A stretch of DNA of 64,000 nt from Streptomyces sp. HUAS YS2 (GCF_033343995.1 NZ_CP137573.1:372001-436000), one strand, 5' to 3'; positions 50,448 to 59,122 are shown, counted from the stretch's first letter. The notes: generated from the sequence alone by a model not told the origin. A program made the numbers and translations.

Positions 50448-50555
50448 ATGAACCCGACCTTCCACGCCTTGCTGCCGCTGATCCCCGCCGACCGTTCGGT
50501 GCGTGAGCAGCAGCAGACCGGCCTTCACCGGAGGCTCGATCCGCCGCACGCGTGA
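50448..50555 (+). CDS. Possible 35-residue upstream ORF coupled to LysE gene
   Basis: An ATG at 50448 opens a 35-codon frame (product starting MNPTFHALLPLIPADRSV) whose TGA overlaps the GTG of the exporter gene in GTGA. The overlap implies translational coupling if the frame is translated; the exporter GTG itself has no good ribosome site. It may be a leader peptide or the remains of a longer gene. No family; ribosome site of the leader is weak. Confidence 0.35.
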   Translation: MNPTFHALLPLIPADRSVREQQQTGLHRRLDPPHA

Positions 50556-51187
50556 GCGGCGCGCTGGTCGCCGGACTGCTCGCCGGACTCGGCATCGCCA
50601 TGCCGGTCGGAGCGGTCGCGACCTACCTCGTCGCGGTCACGGCCCGGACGGACCTGAGGACGGGCGCGTGCGCCGCCCTCGGGGTCGCGACGGCCGACGG
50701 CCTGTACGCGCTGATCGCCGTCGCCGGCGGCGCGGCCCTCGTCCCCGTCCTCCAGCCGTTCCTGGTACCGCTGCGCATCGCCTCCGCCGTCGTGCTCGTC
50801 GCCCTCGCGGTGCGCGGGGCGGCGACGGCGATCGCGCGGTACCGCGCCCGCGGACCCGCCGGGCCGGCGAGCGAGGAGACGCCCCTCGGTCCACTCCGGG
50901 CCTACCTGGGCTTCCTCGGGATCACGATCATGAACCCCTTGACCGTGGTCTACTTCGCCGCGCTCGTCATCGGCGGGCCGAGCGGCTCCCTCACCGGCCC
51001 GGTGAACCGCTCCGTCTTCGTCGCGGCCGCGTTCGCCGCGTCGGCGGCCTGGCAGCTGCTGCTCGCCTCCGGCGGCGCACTCCTCGGACGGTCACTGACC
51101 GGCAGCAGGGGCCGCCTGGCCACGGCGACGGCATCGAGCACGCTGATCGTGGTCCTCGCGGTCCACCTGCTCGTCACAGCCGCGTGA
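50552..51187 (+). CDS. LysE/RhtB-family translocator
   Basis: A 211-residue membrane protein with about six hydrophobic segments. The opening LVAGLLAGLGIAMPVGAVATYLV (residues 5-27) with the conserved MPVGA and the later FLGITIMNPLTVVYFAAL match the LysE family, which exports basic or neutral amino acids and other small metabolites. Length is usual (about 205-215). The GTG start overlaps the stop of a short upstream frame. It converges with the sulfite-oxidase-type gene. Confidence 0.88.
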   Translation: MSGALVAGLLAGLGIAMPVGAVATYLVAVTARTDLRTGACAALGVATADGLYALIAVAGGAALVPVLQPFLVPLRIASAVVLVALAVRGAATAIARYRARGPAGPASEETPLGPLRAYLGFLGITIMNPLTVVYFAALVIGGPSGSLTGPVNRSVFVAAAFAASAAWQLLLASGGALLGRSLTGSRGRLATATASSTLIVVLAVHLLVTAA

Positions 51188-51297
51188 GGCGCCGTCGGTC
51201 CCCGGTTCGGGGGCCGCCCGGCCGGCGGTCGCCCGGACCTCCCGAAGGATCGGTACCACCGCGTACCGCCCGGGGGGAGCCCCATGGCCCAGGACCC

Positions 51298-51314
51298 GGG
51301 CCGCTCAGCGGCCC
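51298..51314. terminator. Short hairpin between convergent genes
   Basis: GGGCCGCT-C-AGCGGCCC at 51298-51314 forms a 6-bp stem with a five-base loop (or an 8-1-8 cruciform) 18 bases below the stop of the minus-strand molybdoenzyme gene and in the gap shared with the LysE gene. A plausible weak terminator. Confidence 0.4.
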
Positions 51315-51331
51315 GTCGGCCGCCGTGGAAC

Positions 51332-52906
51332 TCACTCCACGCGGACCCTGATCGTGTGCCGCCCGGTCGCACCGTCCGGCATCGTGCCGGTGCGCCGGGC
51401 GGTCTGCGTCTCGCCGCTTCCGTCGGTCGCGCGGACCGTCAGGGTGTGCTCGCCCGGGGTCGCCCGCCACCGCAGGAACCACTGCCGCCAGGTGTCCGGG
51501 CCGTCCGACGCGGCGAGTTCGGCCCGCTCCCATGGGCCCTCGTCCACCTGCACCTCCACGCGTTCGATGCCGCGGCGCTGCGCCCAGGCGACGCCCGCGA
51601 CGACGACCGTCCCGGCGCGCAGCCGGGCCTGGTCCCGCGGAGTGTCGATGCGGGACTGCGTCTTGACGGGCGCTCGGGCCGCCCAGCCGTTGCGCGCCCA
51701 GTACGCGTCGTAGGCGTCGAAGGTGGTGAGCTCGATCTCCTCGATCCACTTGCAGGCGGAGACGTATCCGTACAGGCCTGGAACGAGCATCCGGACCGGG
51801 AAGCCGTGCGTGAAGGGCAGCGGCACGCCGTTCATCCCGAAGGCGAGCAGGGCGTCGCGGCCGTCCATGACGTCCTCGACGGGGGTGCCGATCGTCATCT
51901 CGTCGACGGAGCGGGCCACGAGCTGGTCGGCCGGACCGCCGCGCGACGGCGGGCGCACGCCGGCTTTGCGAAGCAGGTCGGCGAGCCGGACGCCGGTCCA
52001 GCGGGCGTTGCCGATGTAGGGGCCGCCGACCTCGTTGGAGACGCAGTTGAGGGTGAGGTCGCGCTCGATCACCGGACGGTCCAGCAGATCCTGGAAGGTG
52101 AGCGTGAGTTCCTTGGTCACCCCGAGGCCGTGGACGCGCAGCCGCCAGCGCGCGGCGTCGATCTTGGGGACCACCAGGGCGGTGTCGACGCGGTAGAAGT
52201 CCTTGTTCGGGGTGATGAACGGGCTGATGCCGGCGACGGCGAGCTGCGTGCCGCGGGGGCGCGGCGGGACCGGCTCGTCGGGGCGGGGCAACCGCACGTC
52301 CGCGCGGGACGCCTCCGCGTCCTTCGAGCGGTTCGCGCCGAGGGACCGGCCGAGGGCGGCCACGCCGGTGGCGGCCAGGGCCGTCGCGCCGGCCGCGAGG
52401 AGAAAGCGGCGCCGGGACCCGGCGGGCGCTCCGGGGCGGGCGACGAGCCGTCCGACCAGCCAGTACAGCAGGCCGGCCCCGGCCGCCGCGCCCACCAGGG
52501 ATGGCAGGGCGTCCGCGGCGGAGCCGGCGTCGGGCCGGGTCGCGGCAGCGACCGCGCCGATGACGCCGAAGGCCAGCAGGCCCGCGGCGCCGGCGCCCCG
52601 CCGCCACAGCTCCCACTGCCCGAGCAGCACGGCGACGACGGCGAGGACGACCAGAATGCCGAGCTGAAGGACCGTCTTGTCGCTCTCGCCGAATGTGCGG
52701 ATCGCCCATTCCTTGAGGGGCGCGGGCGTCAGGTCGATCGCCGAGCCGCCGACCGCGGTCACGGGGCCGGCCTCGGGCCGCACGGCTGCGGCGACCAGCT
52801 CGGCCACCGCGAGCGCTGCGTAGCCGGCCACCACGCCCGCGACGGAGGCGAGCAGGCGGGCGGTAGGGGTGGGCGGGTCGGCCGGGAGCGGGGGCGGGGA
52901 GCTCAC
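51332..52906 (-). CDS. Membrane-anchored sulfite oxidase-family molybdoenzyme
   Basis: A 524-residue protein. The first 170 residues contain four or more membrane helices (e.g. LLASVAGVVAGYAALAVAEL, LQLGILVVLAVVAVLLG, AAGLLAFGVIGAVAAA, LVGAAAGAGLLYWLVG), then a membrane-proximal RRRFLLAAG segment and the molybdopterin domain, with the molybdenum-ligand cysteine in LTLNCVSNEVGG and MLVPGLYGYVSACKWIEEI. A Mo-co dimerisation-type Ig domain ends the protein. The second enzyme of this family in the window; here the catalytic domain is probably extracytoplasmic. Start GTG 52906 (or 52912) is tentative; a much longer open frame upstream is not coding. Confidence 0.88.
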   Translation of the reverse strand: MSSPPPLPADPPTPTARLLASVAGVVAGYAALAVAELVAAAVRPEAGPVTAVGGSAIDLTPAPLKEWAIRTFGESDKTVLQLGILVVLAVVAVLLGQWELWRRGAGAAGLLAFGVIGAVAAATRPDAGSAADALPSLVGAAAGAGLLYWLVGRLVARPGAPAGSRRRFLLAAGATALAATGVAALGRSLGANRSKDAEASRADVRLPRPDEPVPPRPRGTQLAVAGISPFITPNKDFYRVDTALVVPKIDAARWRLRVHGLGVTKELTLTFQDLLDRPVIERDLTLNCVSNEVGGPYIGNARWTGVRLADLLRKAGVRPPSRGGPADQLVARSVDEMTIGTPVEDVMDGRDALLAFGMNGVPLPFTHGFPVRMLVPGLYGYVSACKWIEEIELTTFDAYDAYWARNGWAARAPVKTQSRIDTPRDQARLRAGTVVVAGVAWAQRRGIERVEVQVDEGPWERAELAASDGPDTWRQWFLRWRATPGEHTLTVRATDGSGETQTARRTGTMPDGATGRHTIRVRVE

Positions 52907-53053
52907 CCGCACATCATCCGGGCGCGACCCCCTGTCCGCCAGGACGCGGGGCACCGCGTGCCGCATCCTCTCCAGGCGCTGCCCGCCGCGTGGCGGCCTC
53001 CGGAGGGGAGGAGCACGCTGGAGGGGAGGCCCTGCGGAGGGGTGGTGGATGCG

Positions 53054-53641
53054 ATGGCCGCGCCAGTGTGGAGACAGGAATGGCGCGACCATCCGCTGCG
53101 CCGGCCCGTGGACGTCGTCGAGGCCTGGGCGTTGCTCGTCGTCGGTGTGGCGCTCTGGGTAGGCGCCCCGGTCGCCGGTCTGGCGGCGGGCTGGTCGGTG
53201 TACAGGCACGACAGCGCCGTCGCGGTGGAGCAGGCGGCGACCCGGGAGCGGGTCCCCGCGGTGGTCCTGGAGAACGCCTCGGACGTGGCCCCGTCGACGT
53301 ACGACTCGGGGCGGGGCATCAAGGCGCAGGTGAAGGTCCGGTGGACCGGGAGCGACGGTCAACAGGGCCAGGGCAAGGCGTTCGTCCCCGCCGACACCAA
53401 GCGCGGCGAGCAGACGCCCATCTGGCTGGACGAGAAGGGGCGGATGACGAGTCCGCCGCTCAGCGGCACGGACGTATGGCTCGGCGCCGCGACCATCGGC
53501 GTCACCTCGACCGCCTTCGCCGCGGGCACGGCCGCGGTGGTGGGTGTCGGCGTCCGCCGGATCGCCGACCGGCGGCGGGCGGCCCAATGGGAGTACGAGT
53601 GGCGCCGCACGGGCCCGGACTGGACGCGTGGGTACGCGTGA
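53054..53641 (+). CDS. Rv1733c-family membrane protein
   Basis: A 195-residue actinobacterial membrane protein. The opening WRQEWRDHPLRRPVDVVEAWALLVVGVALW and the two membrane helices (about 23-48 and 144-168) separated by a soluble beta-rich domain (VVLENASDV, AQVKVRWTGSDGQ, GEQTPIWLDEKGRM) match the Rv1733c family, multi-copy in Streptomyces and of unknown role. GTG codons just before the ATG are alternative starts, but GGAGGGG is best spaced for ATG 53054. Confidence 0.85.
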   Translation: MAAPVWRQEWRDHPLRRPVDVVEAWALLVVGVALWVGAPVAGLAAGWSVYRHDSAVAVEQAATRERVPAVVLENASDVAPSTYDSGRGIKAQVKVRWTGSDGQQGQGKAFVPADTKRGEQTPIWLDEKGRMTSPPLSGTDVWLGAATIGVTSTAFAAGTAAVVGVGVRRIADRRRAAQWEYEWRRTGPDWTRGYA

Positions 53642-53682
53642 GTCACGCCCTGCCGCGTGCGGCACGGGCCCGCGCGGCGGGC

Positions 53683-54378
53683 TCAGGAGCCCGCGAGCAG
53701 GATCCGACGGCCGGTGACGCGACGGGGGGCGAGCAGCGTCCAGTGACTGTCCTCGCCGCCCGTCCAGGGGCCGCCGTCCGCGCGGGCGGCCAGCCGTTCG
53801 ACGACGGTGGGGTCGGTGACGTCGTGGACCGGACCGACGAGCAGGACGCTCCAGCCCTGCCCGGACATCTCGTCGATGTGGTCGGCCTCGAAGGCCACAT
53901 CGGGGCCGGCGGCGGTCGGCCGAGCGCTGCTGCCGCTTCTGGTGCTGGTGCTGGTGCTGCTGCTGCGGAACGCCACCTCGCCGTCCGTGACCAGGTAGTT
54001 CACCGGGAGGACGGCAGGGCCGTCGGGGGTGGTCAGGGCGATCCGGCCGAGGCCGTGCGCGTCGAGCAGGTCCCAGCATTCGGCGGCGTCGAGTTCCACG
54101 GTGCGCAGCAGCGCCGTGTACGGCCGGCCGCCCGGGATCGCGCCGGTCAGGACCGGCACCGTGGTCTCCAGCGCGTCGGCGAGCCGGAGCAGGAAGGCGA
54201 CGCCGGGCGTGGCGGGCTGTTCCTCCAGGTACTGGATGTAGCCGGGCGCGGAGCCCGCCCGGAGCGCCAGCTCCTCACGGGACAGCCCGAGCTCGTGCCG
54301 TCGGGCCGCCACCCTGCGGCCGATGTCGCCGCGCGGGTGCGGGGCCCCGTTGCGGGGCGACTGCGTCTCTCGGTCCAT
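53683..54378 (-). CDS. XRE helix-turn-helix fused to pyridoxamine 5'-phosphate oxidase-like domain
   Basis: A 231-residue two-domain protein. Residues 15-75 are an XRE-type HTH (IGRRVAARRHELGLSREELALRAG, then YIQYLEEQPATPGVAFLLRLADALE). Residues 85-228 form a PPOX/FMN-binding split barrel (LGRIALTTPDGPAVLPVNYLV, VAFEADHIDEMSGQGWSVLLVG), related to Rv1155- and DDN-like F420 or flavin-binding proteins. Near the middle there is a low-complexity Ser/Thr run (SSSTSTSTRSGSS) encoded by a GCTGGT-type microsatellite at 53921-53967 that interrupts an otherwise conserved strand-loop. Start 54378 is supported by GAGGAG. Confidence 0.87.
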   Translation of the reverse strand: MDRETQSPRNGAPHPRGDIGRRVAARRHELGLSREELALRAGSAPGYIQYLEEQPATPGVAFLLRLADALETTVPVLTGAIPGGRPYTALLRTVELDAAECWDLLDAHGLGRIALTTPDGPAVLPVNYLVTDGEVAFRSSSTSTSTRSGSSARPTAAGPDVAFEADHIDEMSGQGWSVLLVGPVHDVTDPTVVERLAARADGGPWTGGEDSHWTLLAPRRVTGRRILLAGS

Positions 54379-54515
54379 CGGGGCCACTCCTCGTCCGGGC
54401 CCTCGGACCCTCCAGCGGGGAACCACCTCCATGGAACCACCCGTTCCGTTATCGGGACACCGGAGAGACCGGTGCCCGCGCCCCCACGCGGGGGCGGAGA
54501 AGGGACGAGCACGCG

Positions 54516-55121
54516 ATGAGGCACAGGAGTGTCGCCGATCTCATGACCCCGACGGCGGTCGCCGTGCAGCGCGGCACACCGTTCAAGGAGATCGCGCGGC
54601 TGCTCGACGAGTACGGCATCACCGCCGTGCCCGTCGTCGACGACGCCGAACGGCCCGTGGGGGTCGTGTCCGAGGCCGATCTACTGCGCCGTCACACCGA
54701 GAAGAACGGGCCGAGCACCGCCGAGGGCATGATGTCCAGCCCCGCGGTCGTGGCCCGGCCGGCCTGGAGCGCCGTCGAGGCGGCGCGGGTGATGGAGCGG
54801 CACCGCATCAAGCGGCTGCCGGTGGTGGACGGCGACGGACGGCTCATCGGCGTCCTGAGCCGCAGCGATCTGCTGCAGCTGTTCCTGCGCCGCGACCGGG
54901 CGATCCAGGAGGAGATCCTGGAGGAGATCGTCACCCGCACGCTCGGGCTGCCGCCGTCCGCCGTCACGATCGACGTCGACGAGGGCCGCGTGACGCTGAG
55001 CGGCACGTTGCCGCGCCGGAGCCTCGGCCCGATCGTCGTCCGGCTGTGCGAGAGCGTGGACGGCGTGGTGGAGGTGGAAGACCGGCTGGGGTACGAGGAG
55101 GACGAAGCGCTGGGAGCGTGA
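54516..55121 (+). CDS. CBS-pair protein with C-terminal BON domain
   Basis: A 201-residue protein. The CBS pair occupies residues 7-60 (MTPTAVAVQRGTPFKEIARLL ... VVSEADLL) and 72-128 (MSSPAVVARPAWSAVEAARVM ... GVLSRSDLL); residues 133-196 are a BON domain (AVTIDVDEGRVTLSGTLPRR). CBS pairs bind adenine nucleotides and BON domains often lie near membranes or lipids; in Streptomyces such small proteins are common and appear linked to dormancy or stress. Transcribed divergently from the XRE-PPOX gene, 137 bases apart. Confidence 0.92.
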   Translation: MRHRSVADLMTPTAVAVQRGTPFKEIARLLDEYGITAVPVVDDAERPVGVVSEADLLRRHTEKNGPSTAEGMMSSPAVVARPAWSAVEAARVMERHRIKRLPVVDGDGRLIGVLSRSDLLQLFLRRDRAIQEEILEEIVTRTLGLPPSAVTIDVDEGRVTLSGTLPRRSLGPIVVRLCESVDGVVEVEDRLGYEEDEALGA

Positions 55122-55200
55122 GGAGGCCGGGGCGACGCGGAGATACGACGAAACAGGGCAGAGGTACCCCCCGGGGCAGCGTACGAGACGGAGCACGGTT

Positions 55201-55268
55201 CACGCGCCGGCGACGCGACGGGGCGCCGGTCACGCGCCGGCGACGCGACGGGGCGCCGGTCACGCGCG
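55201..55268 (+). repeat. 30-bp tandem repeat, 2.3 copies
   Basis: Two exact 30-base copies (55201-55230 and 55231-55260) and the first eight bases of a third, starting CACGCGCC. They lie in the 294-base gap between the CBS-BON gene and the convergent DUF1876 gene. No gene, terminator or known regulatory motif coincides; the rest of the gap shows nothing recognisable. Confidence 0.9.
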
Positions 55269-55415
55269 GGGCGTAGCGGGCGTACGAGGTGAGGCACCGG
55301 ACGGTGGTACCAGGTGGGGCACCGCCCATGTCCGGGCGCGGCGCCGCTCCCGGACCGGTCTCCCGCCGCCCCGGGGCCTGGGGCGTTCAGCCGTCGGACG
55401 GCGGCCGCGGGCGGG

Positions 55416-55715
55416 TCAGGTGACCGCCTCCGGCCAGCCGTAGCCGGGGCCGGTGTGCTGCGGCACGGTCCCCGCGCCGACGGCCTCCATGTCCCGGTTG
55501 GCCTCTCGCATCAGCTGCGCCGCGAGGTCCTTCATGGCGCGGCTGGCCGCCAGTTCGTCGCCGATCACGGGGACGTCGACGTCCGACGGGTTGCACCGGG
55601 CGGTTCCCTTGCCGGTGAGCGTCGATGTGCCCGTGTCGAGCTCCGCACGGGCCCTCGTCGTGCCCTCGTCCTCGGTCAGGCTCAGGCCGACCGTCCACTG
55701 CACCGTACGTGTCAT
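55416..55715 (-). CDS. DUF1876 domain-containing protein
   Basis: A 99-residue protein. Starting MTRTVQWTVGLSLTEDEGTT and continuing GKGTARCNPSDVDVPVIGDE, it matches DUF1876 (Rv2632c-like), small actinobacterial proteins with a dsRBD-like alpha/beta fold and unknown function, often seen with stress or redox genes. Start 55715 has AAGGAGG upstream. It lies 147 bases below the VOC gene on the same strand. Confidence 0.9.
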   Translation of the reverse strand: MTRTVQWTVGLSLTEDEGTTRARAELDTGTSTLTGKGTARCNPSDVDVPVIGDELAASRAMKDLAAQLMREANRDMEAVGAGTVPQHTGPGYGWPEAVT

Positions 55716-55862
55716 GGCCTGCCTCCTTGTCCGCATACCGTGCCTACCGTGCGTGGTCCGCGGCTCCCGACCCGCCCCCGGGCCGATGCGGTCGCGCAAC
55801 CGTTCCTGTTCCCAGGATCCACCCGGCGGACGGCGAACGCACACCGCCGCCGGCGGCGCGTC

Positions 55863-56681
55863 TCAGGCCTCCGTGCGGGTGGGCGCGGCAGGTGCGGCGG
55901 TTCCGGACTCGCCGATCGTGAACAGCCCGCCGTCCGGGTCGCGCAGGGTCGTCCAATGGCCCGCGCCGCCGCTGTGCACGCCTCGTACGACGCTTCCGCC
56001 GAGCCGCACCGCGGTGTCGGTGGCGGCGGCCACGTCGGGCACCCGGAAGTGCACGTGCCAGCGGGGCCGGATCTGTGGGTCGGGGGCCTCCTCGACCGCG
56101 CCTCCGCTCAGCCGCGCCACGGCCATTCCGCCGTGCCGGAGGACGACGTGCTCACCCTCGTACGAGACCTGTACGCAGTCGGGCCGGCCACCCGCCCAGT
56201 CGAGGACCTCGCCGTAGAAGATCGCCGCGGCGAAGGCGTCCCGGGTGCGCAGTTCCAGCCAGGCGGGGCCGCCGTCGTCGTCGGCGTCGGAACGCCAGTC
56301 CGGGATGGCCTTTCCCTCCCAGATGCCGAACACGGCGCCCTGCGGGTCGGCGGCGAGGGCGGCGCGTCCGGTGCCGAAGGACAGCGGGCCGACGGCGACG
56401 GTGCCGATGCGCTCGCGGATCCGTGCGGCGGCGACGTCGGCGTCGTCGACGGCGAAGTACGGGGTCCAGGCGACGGGCACGGACAGGCTCCCGGCCATGG
56501 CGCCGATACCGGCCAGGGGGCGCCCGCCGAGGAAGCCCACCGAGAACTCGGGTCCGAGCTCGGACGGCCGGAACCGCCAGCCCAGGACCTCTCCGTAGAA
56601 ACGCTGCGCCGCGTCGAGGTCGCGTGCCATCAGGCTGACCCAGCACGGTGCGCCGAACGCTTCGTGATGTGGCGTCGACAC
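55863..56681 (-). CDS. VOC family protein, two glyoxalase-like domains
   Basis: A 272-residue protein with two vicinal-oxygen-chelate modules (about 8-120 and 130-265), each starting with a substrate-strand helix of the type LDAAQRFYGEVLGW and DAFAAAIFYGEVLDW and ending DPQGAVFGIWE or DPDGGLFTIGE. Such tandem proteins of Streptomyces are usually hydroxylase-like or antibiotic-binding proteins; the metal ligands are incomplete, so a binding role is possible. GTG 56681 is preferred because GAGG lies 10 bases upstream; a TTG three codons earlier is also open. Confidence 0.88.
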   Translation of the reverse strand: MSTPHHEAFGAPCWVSLMARDLDAAQRFYGEVLGWRFRPSELGPEFSVGFLGGRPLAGIGAMAGSLSVPVAWTPYFAVDDADVAAARIRERIGTVAVGPLSFGTGRAALAADPQGAVFGIWEGKAIPDWRSDADDDGGPAWLELRTRDAFAAAIFYGEVLDWAGGRPDCVQVSYEGEHVVLRHGGMAVARLSGGAVEEAPDPQIRPRWHVHFRVPDVAAATDTAVRLGGSVVRGVHSGGAGHWTTLRDPDGGLFTIGESGTAAPAAPTRTEA

Positions 56682-56908
56682 CGCTGCCAAACCTCATCCC
56701 TCGCGTGTGACCGGACCCTGGAACGCTAACCCGGCTGCGGACGCGGCGCAGCCAGGGAGGCCGCTCGGGCCCACACGGGCGGGCCGGGCGGGGCCATTCG
56801 GCGGCGTCGAGATGCGGCCGTGGCGGCCGGTGGGTGTCATGGGCTCGGCGCACCGCGGCCCGCCGCCGGGCCGGACGTGGTCCGCCCCGGCCGGACGGAG
56901 GACCCGCC

Positions 56909-57493
56909 ATGACCCGCCCCACCGGAACACGTGCGGTCCTCGCCACCGCCTCGGCGGTCCTGCTCGCGCTGTCGGCGGGGTGCGGGGCGGCCGACGGCCG
57001 TACGGCCCAGGGGACGGCCGGCCGGCCGAAGCACGGGGCCGACGAGACCTGGTTCACCACTGCGGGCGTCACCCCGGAGGACCCCGAGGCGCTCCTCCAA
57101 GAACTCCGCGCGGGCCGTGCGCCGAAGGCCCTGGGGCTCGTCCGGTCGGGGGCGACGGCCGGCGCGTCGTACGCGTACGTGAACTGGGAGTGGTCCCTGT
57201 GGCCACCCGGTCTGCGCCCCGTCGGCGTGGCACTGACACCGGTCCGGACCGGCGGGACGACCGTGGCGGTCGGCCCGGTACGACAACACGGCAGAGTGCC
57301 GGAACTCTCCCTGCGCGTGGCACGTATCGCGAGCGACGACGCCTGGACGGCCCCGCTCCCCGAATGGCAGCACACCCCGCACACCTTCCAAGGCCCGGCC
57401 GCCCACGGATTCACCTTCCAGTACGTCGTCGAGGGCGAACCCTCCCCGGACCCTCTCCAAGGCCCGAACGAGCGGGCCGCGCCCCGCCCTTGA
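56909..57493 (+). CDS. Hypothetical lipoprotein
   Basis: A 194-residue predicted lipoprotein. The N-terminal signal ends with the lipobox LSAGC (Cys25), preceded by a GGAGGACCC ribosome site. After a short linker the soluble domain (about 42-190) has no recognised family; it contains WEWSLWPPGLRPVGVALTPV and a run of beta-like segments. It stands divergent from the VOC gene. Homologues are probably confined to actinomycetes, but this is untested. Confidence 0.75.
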   Translation: MTRPTGTRAVLATASAVLLALSAGCGAADGRTAQGTAGRPKHGADETWFTTAGVTPEDPEALLQELRAGRAPKALGLVRSGATAGASYAYVNWEWSLWPPGLRPVGVALTPVRTGGTTVAVGPVRQHGRVPELSLRVARIASDDAWTAPLPEWQHTPHTFQGPAAHGFTFQYVVEGEPSPDPLQGPNERAAPRP

Positions 57494-57519
57494 CGGCCCG
57501 AGTAGCGCCGGGCAGAGGG

Positions 57520-57687
57520 GGTGCGTGGGTCTGCGGGCGAGCGGGCGCCGACGGCCCCGCACTGCCGAACCGGCTCGCGATACGCCGGGGCCGCCTGGCC
57601 GTCGTCCTCGGACGAGGGCGTTCCGACGTACGGGTTCCGTTGCCCGCCGAGCGTCTGCGGCTCGTGACTTACGCGCTCTCCGGTTGA
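57520..57687 (+). pseudogene. Possible orphan C-terminal gene fragment
   Basis: Between the lipoprotein gene and the convergent L,D-transpeptidase, one frame ends in a protein-like stretch (LAIRRGRLAVVLGRGRSDV followed by RVPLPAERLRLVTYALSG at the stop). It has no start codon or ribosome site and the frame upstream is GC-driven noise. It may be the tail of a deleted gene; low confidence. Confidence 0.25.
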
Positions 57688-57694
57688 CCACCCG

Positions 57695-59122
57695 TCAGAC
57701 CTCGGGGTGCAGAGGCCCGGTGGCCTCTGCTTCGCGGCTCAGGGCGGGGCCCTGGGCGCTGCCGCGTTGCCAGTCGGGCCAGCGGAGGTTCCAGTCGCCG
57801 AAGCCGTTGTCGAAGGGGGTCATCTCCTCGCCCTCGCCGTTGACCACCTGGACGATGTCGCCCTCGCGCACCGCCGCGAAGAGCCAGGCGGCGTCCTCGG
57901 TGCTCATGCCCGTGCAGCCGTGGCTGACGTTGTCGGTGCCCTGAGCGTCCAGGGACCAGGGGGCGGCGTGCAGGTACTCGCCGCTCCAGGTGACGCGGGT
58001 CGCCCAGCGCACCTTGAGGTCGTAGAAGTCCTTGCTCTTCTTGGAGATGCCGATGGAGTCGCCGCGCATGCGGACCAGGGGTTCCTTGCCGAGGACGACC
58101 TTGATGCCGCCGCGCGTCCGGTAGCCGGCCTTGCCGGTGGTGACGGGGATGGTGCGGACGATCTGGCCGTTGCGACGGACGGTCATGAGGTGGGCGGCGA
58201 CGTCCGTGACGGCCTCGACGCGGTCGCCGGTGCCGATGGTGAGCGGGCGGGAGGGGCCGCCGACGAGCGCGTCGGTGATCTGGACGCCGTCGAGTGCGGA
58301 GCGGACGTGGACGGTGGCATGGATCGGCCAGTAGGTGCGAGGCCGGTAGTGCAGGGTGGTGGGGCCGACCCAGTGCCAGGCGCCCTCGACGCGGGGCTGG
58401 GAGTGGACCTCCAGGGCGCGTTCCACGTGGGCCCGCGCGTGAGCGTTCCCGGCCGGCACGGGGTGGCTGAGTTCGGCGGTCAGCGGCTGGCCGACGCCGT
58501 AGCGGCCGGGGCCGGGCCCGAACGCGACGGTGAGCCGGCCTTCGTCGGAGGCGGCGGGGGCGGGGGCGGTGGCGAAGTGCAGGCGCGTGAAACGGCGTTC
58601 GCCGGCCGCGCCGCGGCCCGCGTCCTCTACGGCGATCCGGACGGTGTACCGGTGGCCGGCCGGCACCTGTCCGGTGCTGGTCCAGCGCGTTCCGTTGGGG
58701 CTCACGACCCCGGCGAGGCGGCGGCCGCGGCTGTCGGCGACCGTGATGTCGGCCAGTCCGCCCGGGGACTTGAGCCGGATCTCGACGGGCCCGCCGGGCC
58801 AGGCGGGCAGGTCCGGCAGGGCGGGTCCGGCGTCGGTGCCCGCGGCGTCCTGGCCGGGGCGGGTGGTGAGTACGGCCGTGCGGTGCACCGCGCCGGTCGC
58901 GGCACAGACCCCGTCGGCGCCGCCGCAGTCGTCCAGTACCGCCCCGGCGTCGGCGAACGTACGGGCGACGGAGACGACCGCGGTGCCGTCGCCGGCGGAC
59001 GAGCCGCCGTCGTCCGCGGGCCGGTCCGGGCCCGCAGGCCGGGCGGCTGCGGTCAGCAGGACGACCCCCGCCACCACGGAGACGGCTCCCCAGCTCTTGA
59101 CCGACCTGTGCACCGGCGCCAT
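57695..59122 (-). CDS. L,D-transpeptidase (YkuD) with N-terminal Ig-like domains
   Basis: A 475-residue cell-wall enzyme. After a basic start and a hydrophobic membrane/signal segment (about 10-30), two Ig-like domains typical of actinobacterial Ldt proteins precede the YkuD domain (about 320-440). The catalytic motif is NVSHGCTGMS with its His and Cys nucleophile, and HLMTVRRNGQIVRTIPVTTG begins the domain. Such enzymes form 3-3 crosslinks in peptidoglycan and are insensitive to most penicillins. Start 59122 (MAPVHRSVKS) follows GGGGAGGG. No lipobox, so it is probably a membrane-anchored Sec protein. Confidence 0.94.
   Translation of the reverse strand: MAPVHRSVKSWGAVSVVAGVVLLTAAARPAGPDRPADDGGSSAGDGTAVVSVARTFADAGAVLDDCGGADGVCAATGAVHRTAVLTTRPGQDAAGTDAGPALPDLPAWPGGPVEIRLKSPGGLADITVADSRGRRLAGVVSPNGTRWTSTGQVPAGHRYTVRIAVEDAGRGAAGERRFTRLHFATAPAPAASDEGRLTVAFGPGPGRYGVGQPLTAELSHPVPAGNAHARAHVERALEVHSQPRVEGAWHWVGPTTLHYRPRTYWPIHATVHVRSALDGVQITDALVGGPSRPLTIGTGDRVEAVTDVAAHLMTVRRNGQIVRTIPVTTGKAGYRTRGGIKVVLGKEPLVRMRGDSIGISKKSKDFYDLKVRWATRVTWSGEYLHAAPWSLDAQGTDNVSHGCTGMSTEDAAWLFAAVREGDIVQVVNGEGEEMTPFDNGFGDWNLRWPDWQRGSAQGPALSREAEATGPLHPEV

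Noticed and set aside
50226..50549. Minus-strand frame encoding an Ala-Pro repeat protein
   Set aside because: The repeat comes from the GGCGCC tract; there is no ribosome site, no family and no composition of a real gene around it.
52913..54079. Upstream extension of the minus-strand molybdoenzyme to a 915-residue protein
   Set aside because: The extra 390 residues are Pro/Arg-rich noise lying opposite the Rv1733c-family and part of the XRE-PPOX genes; the true N-terminus has membrane helices starting near 52906.
55201..55268. CRISPR-like repeat
   Set aside because: The two 30-base units are adjacent with no unique spacers, and there are no cas genes.
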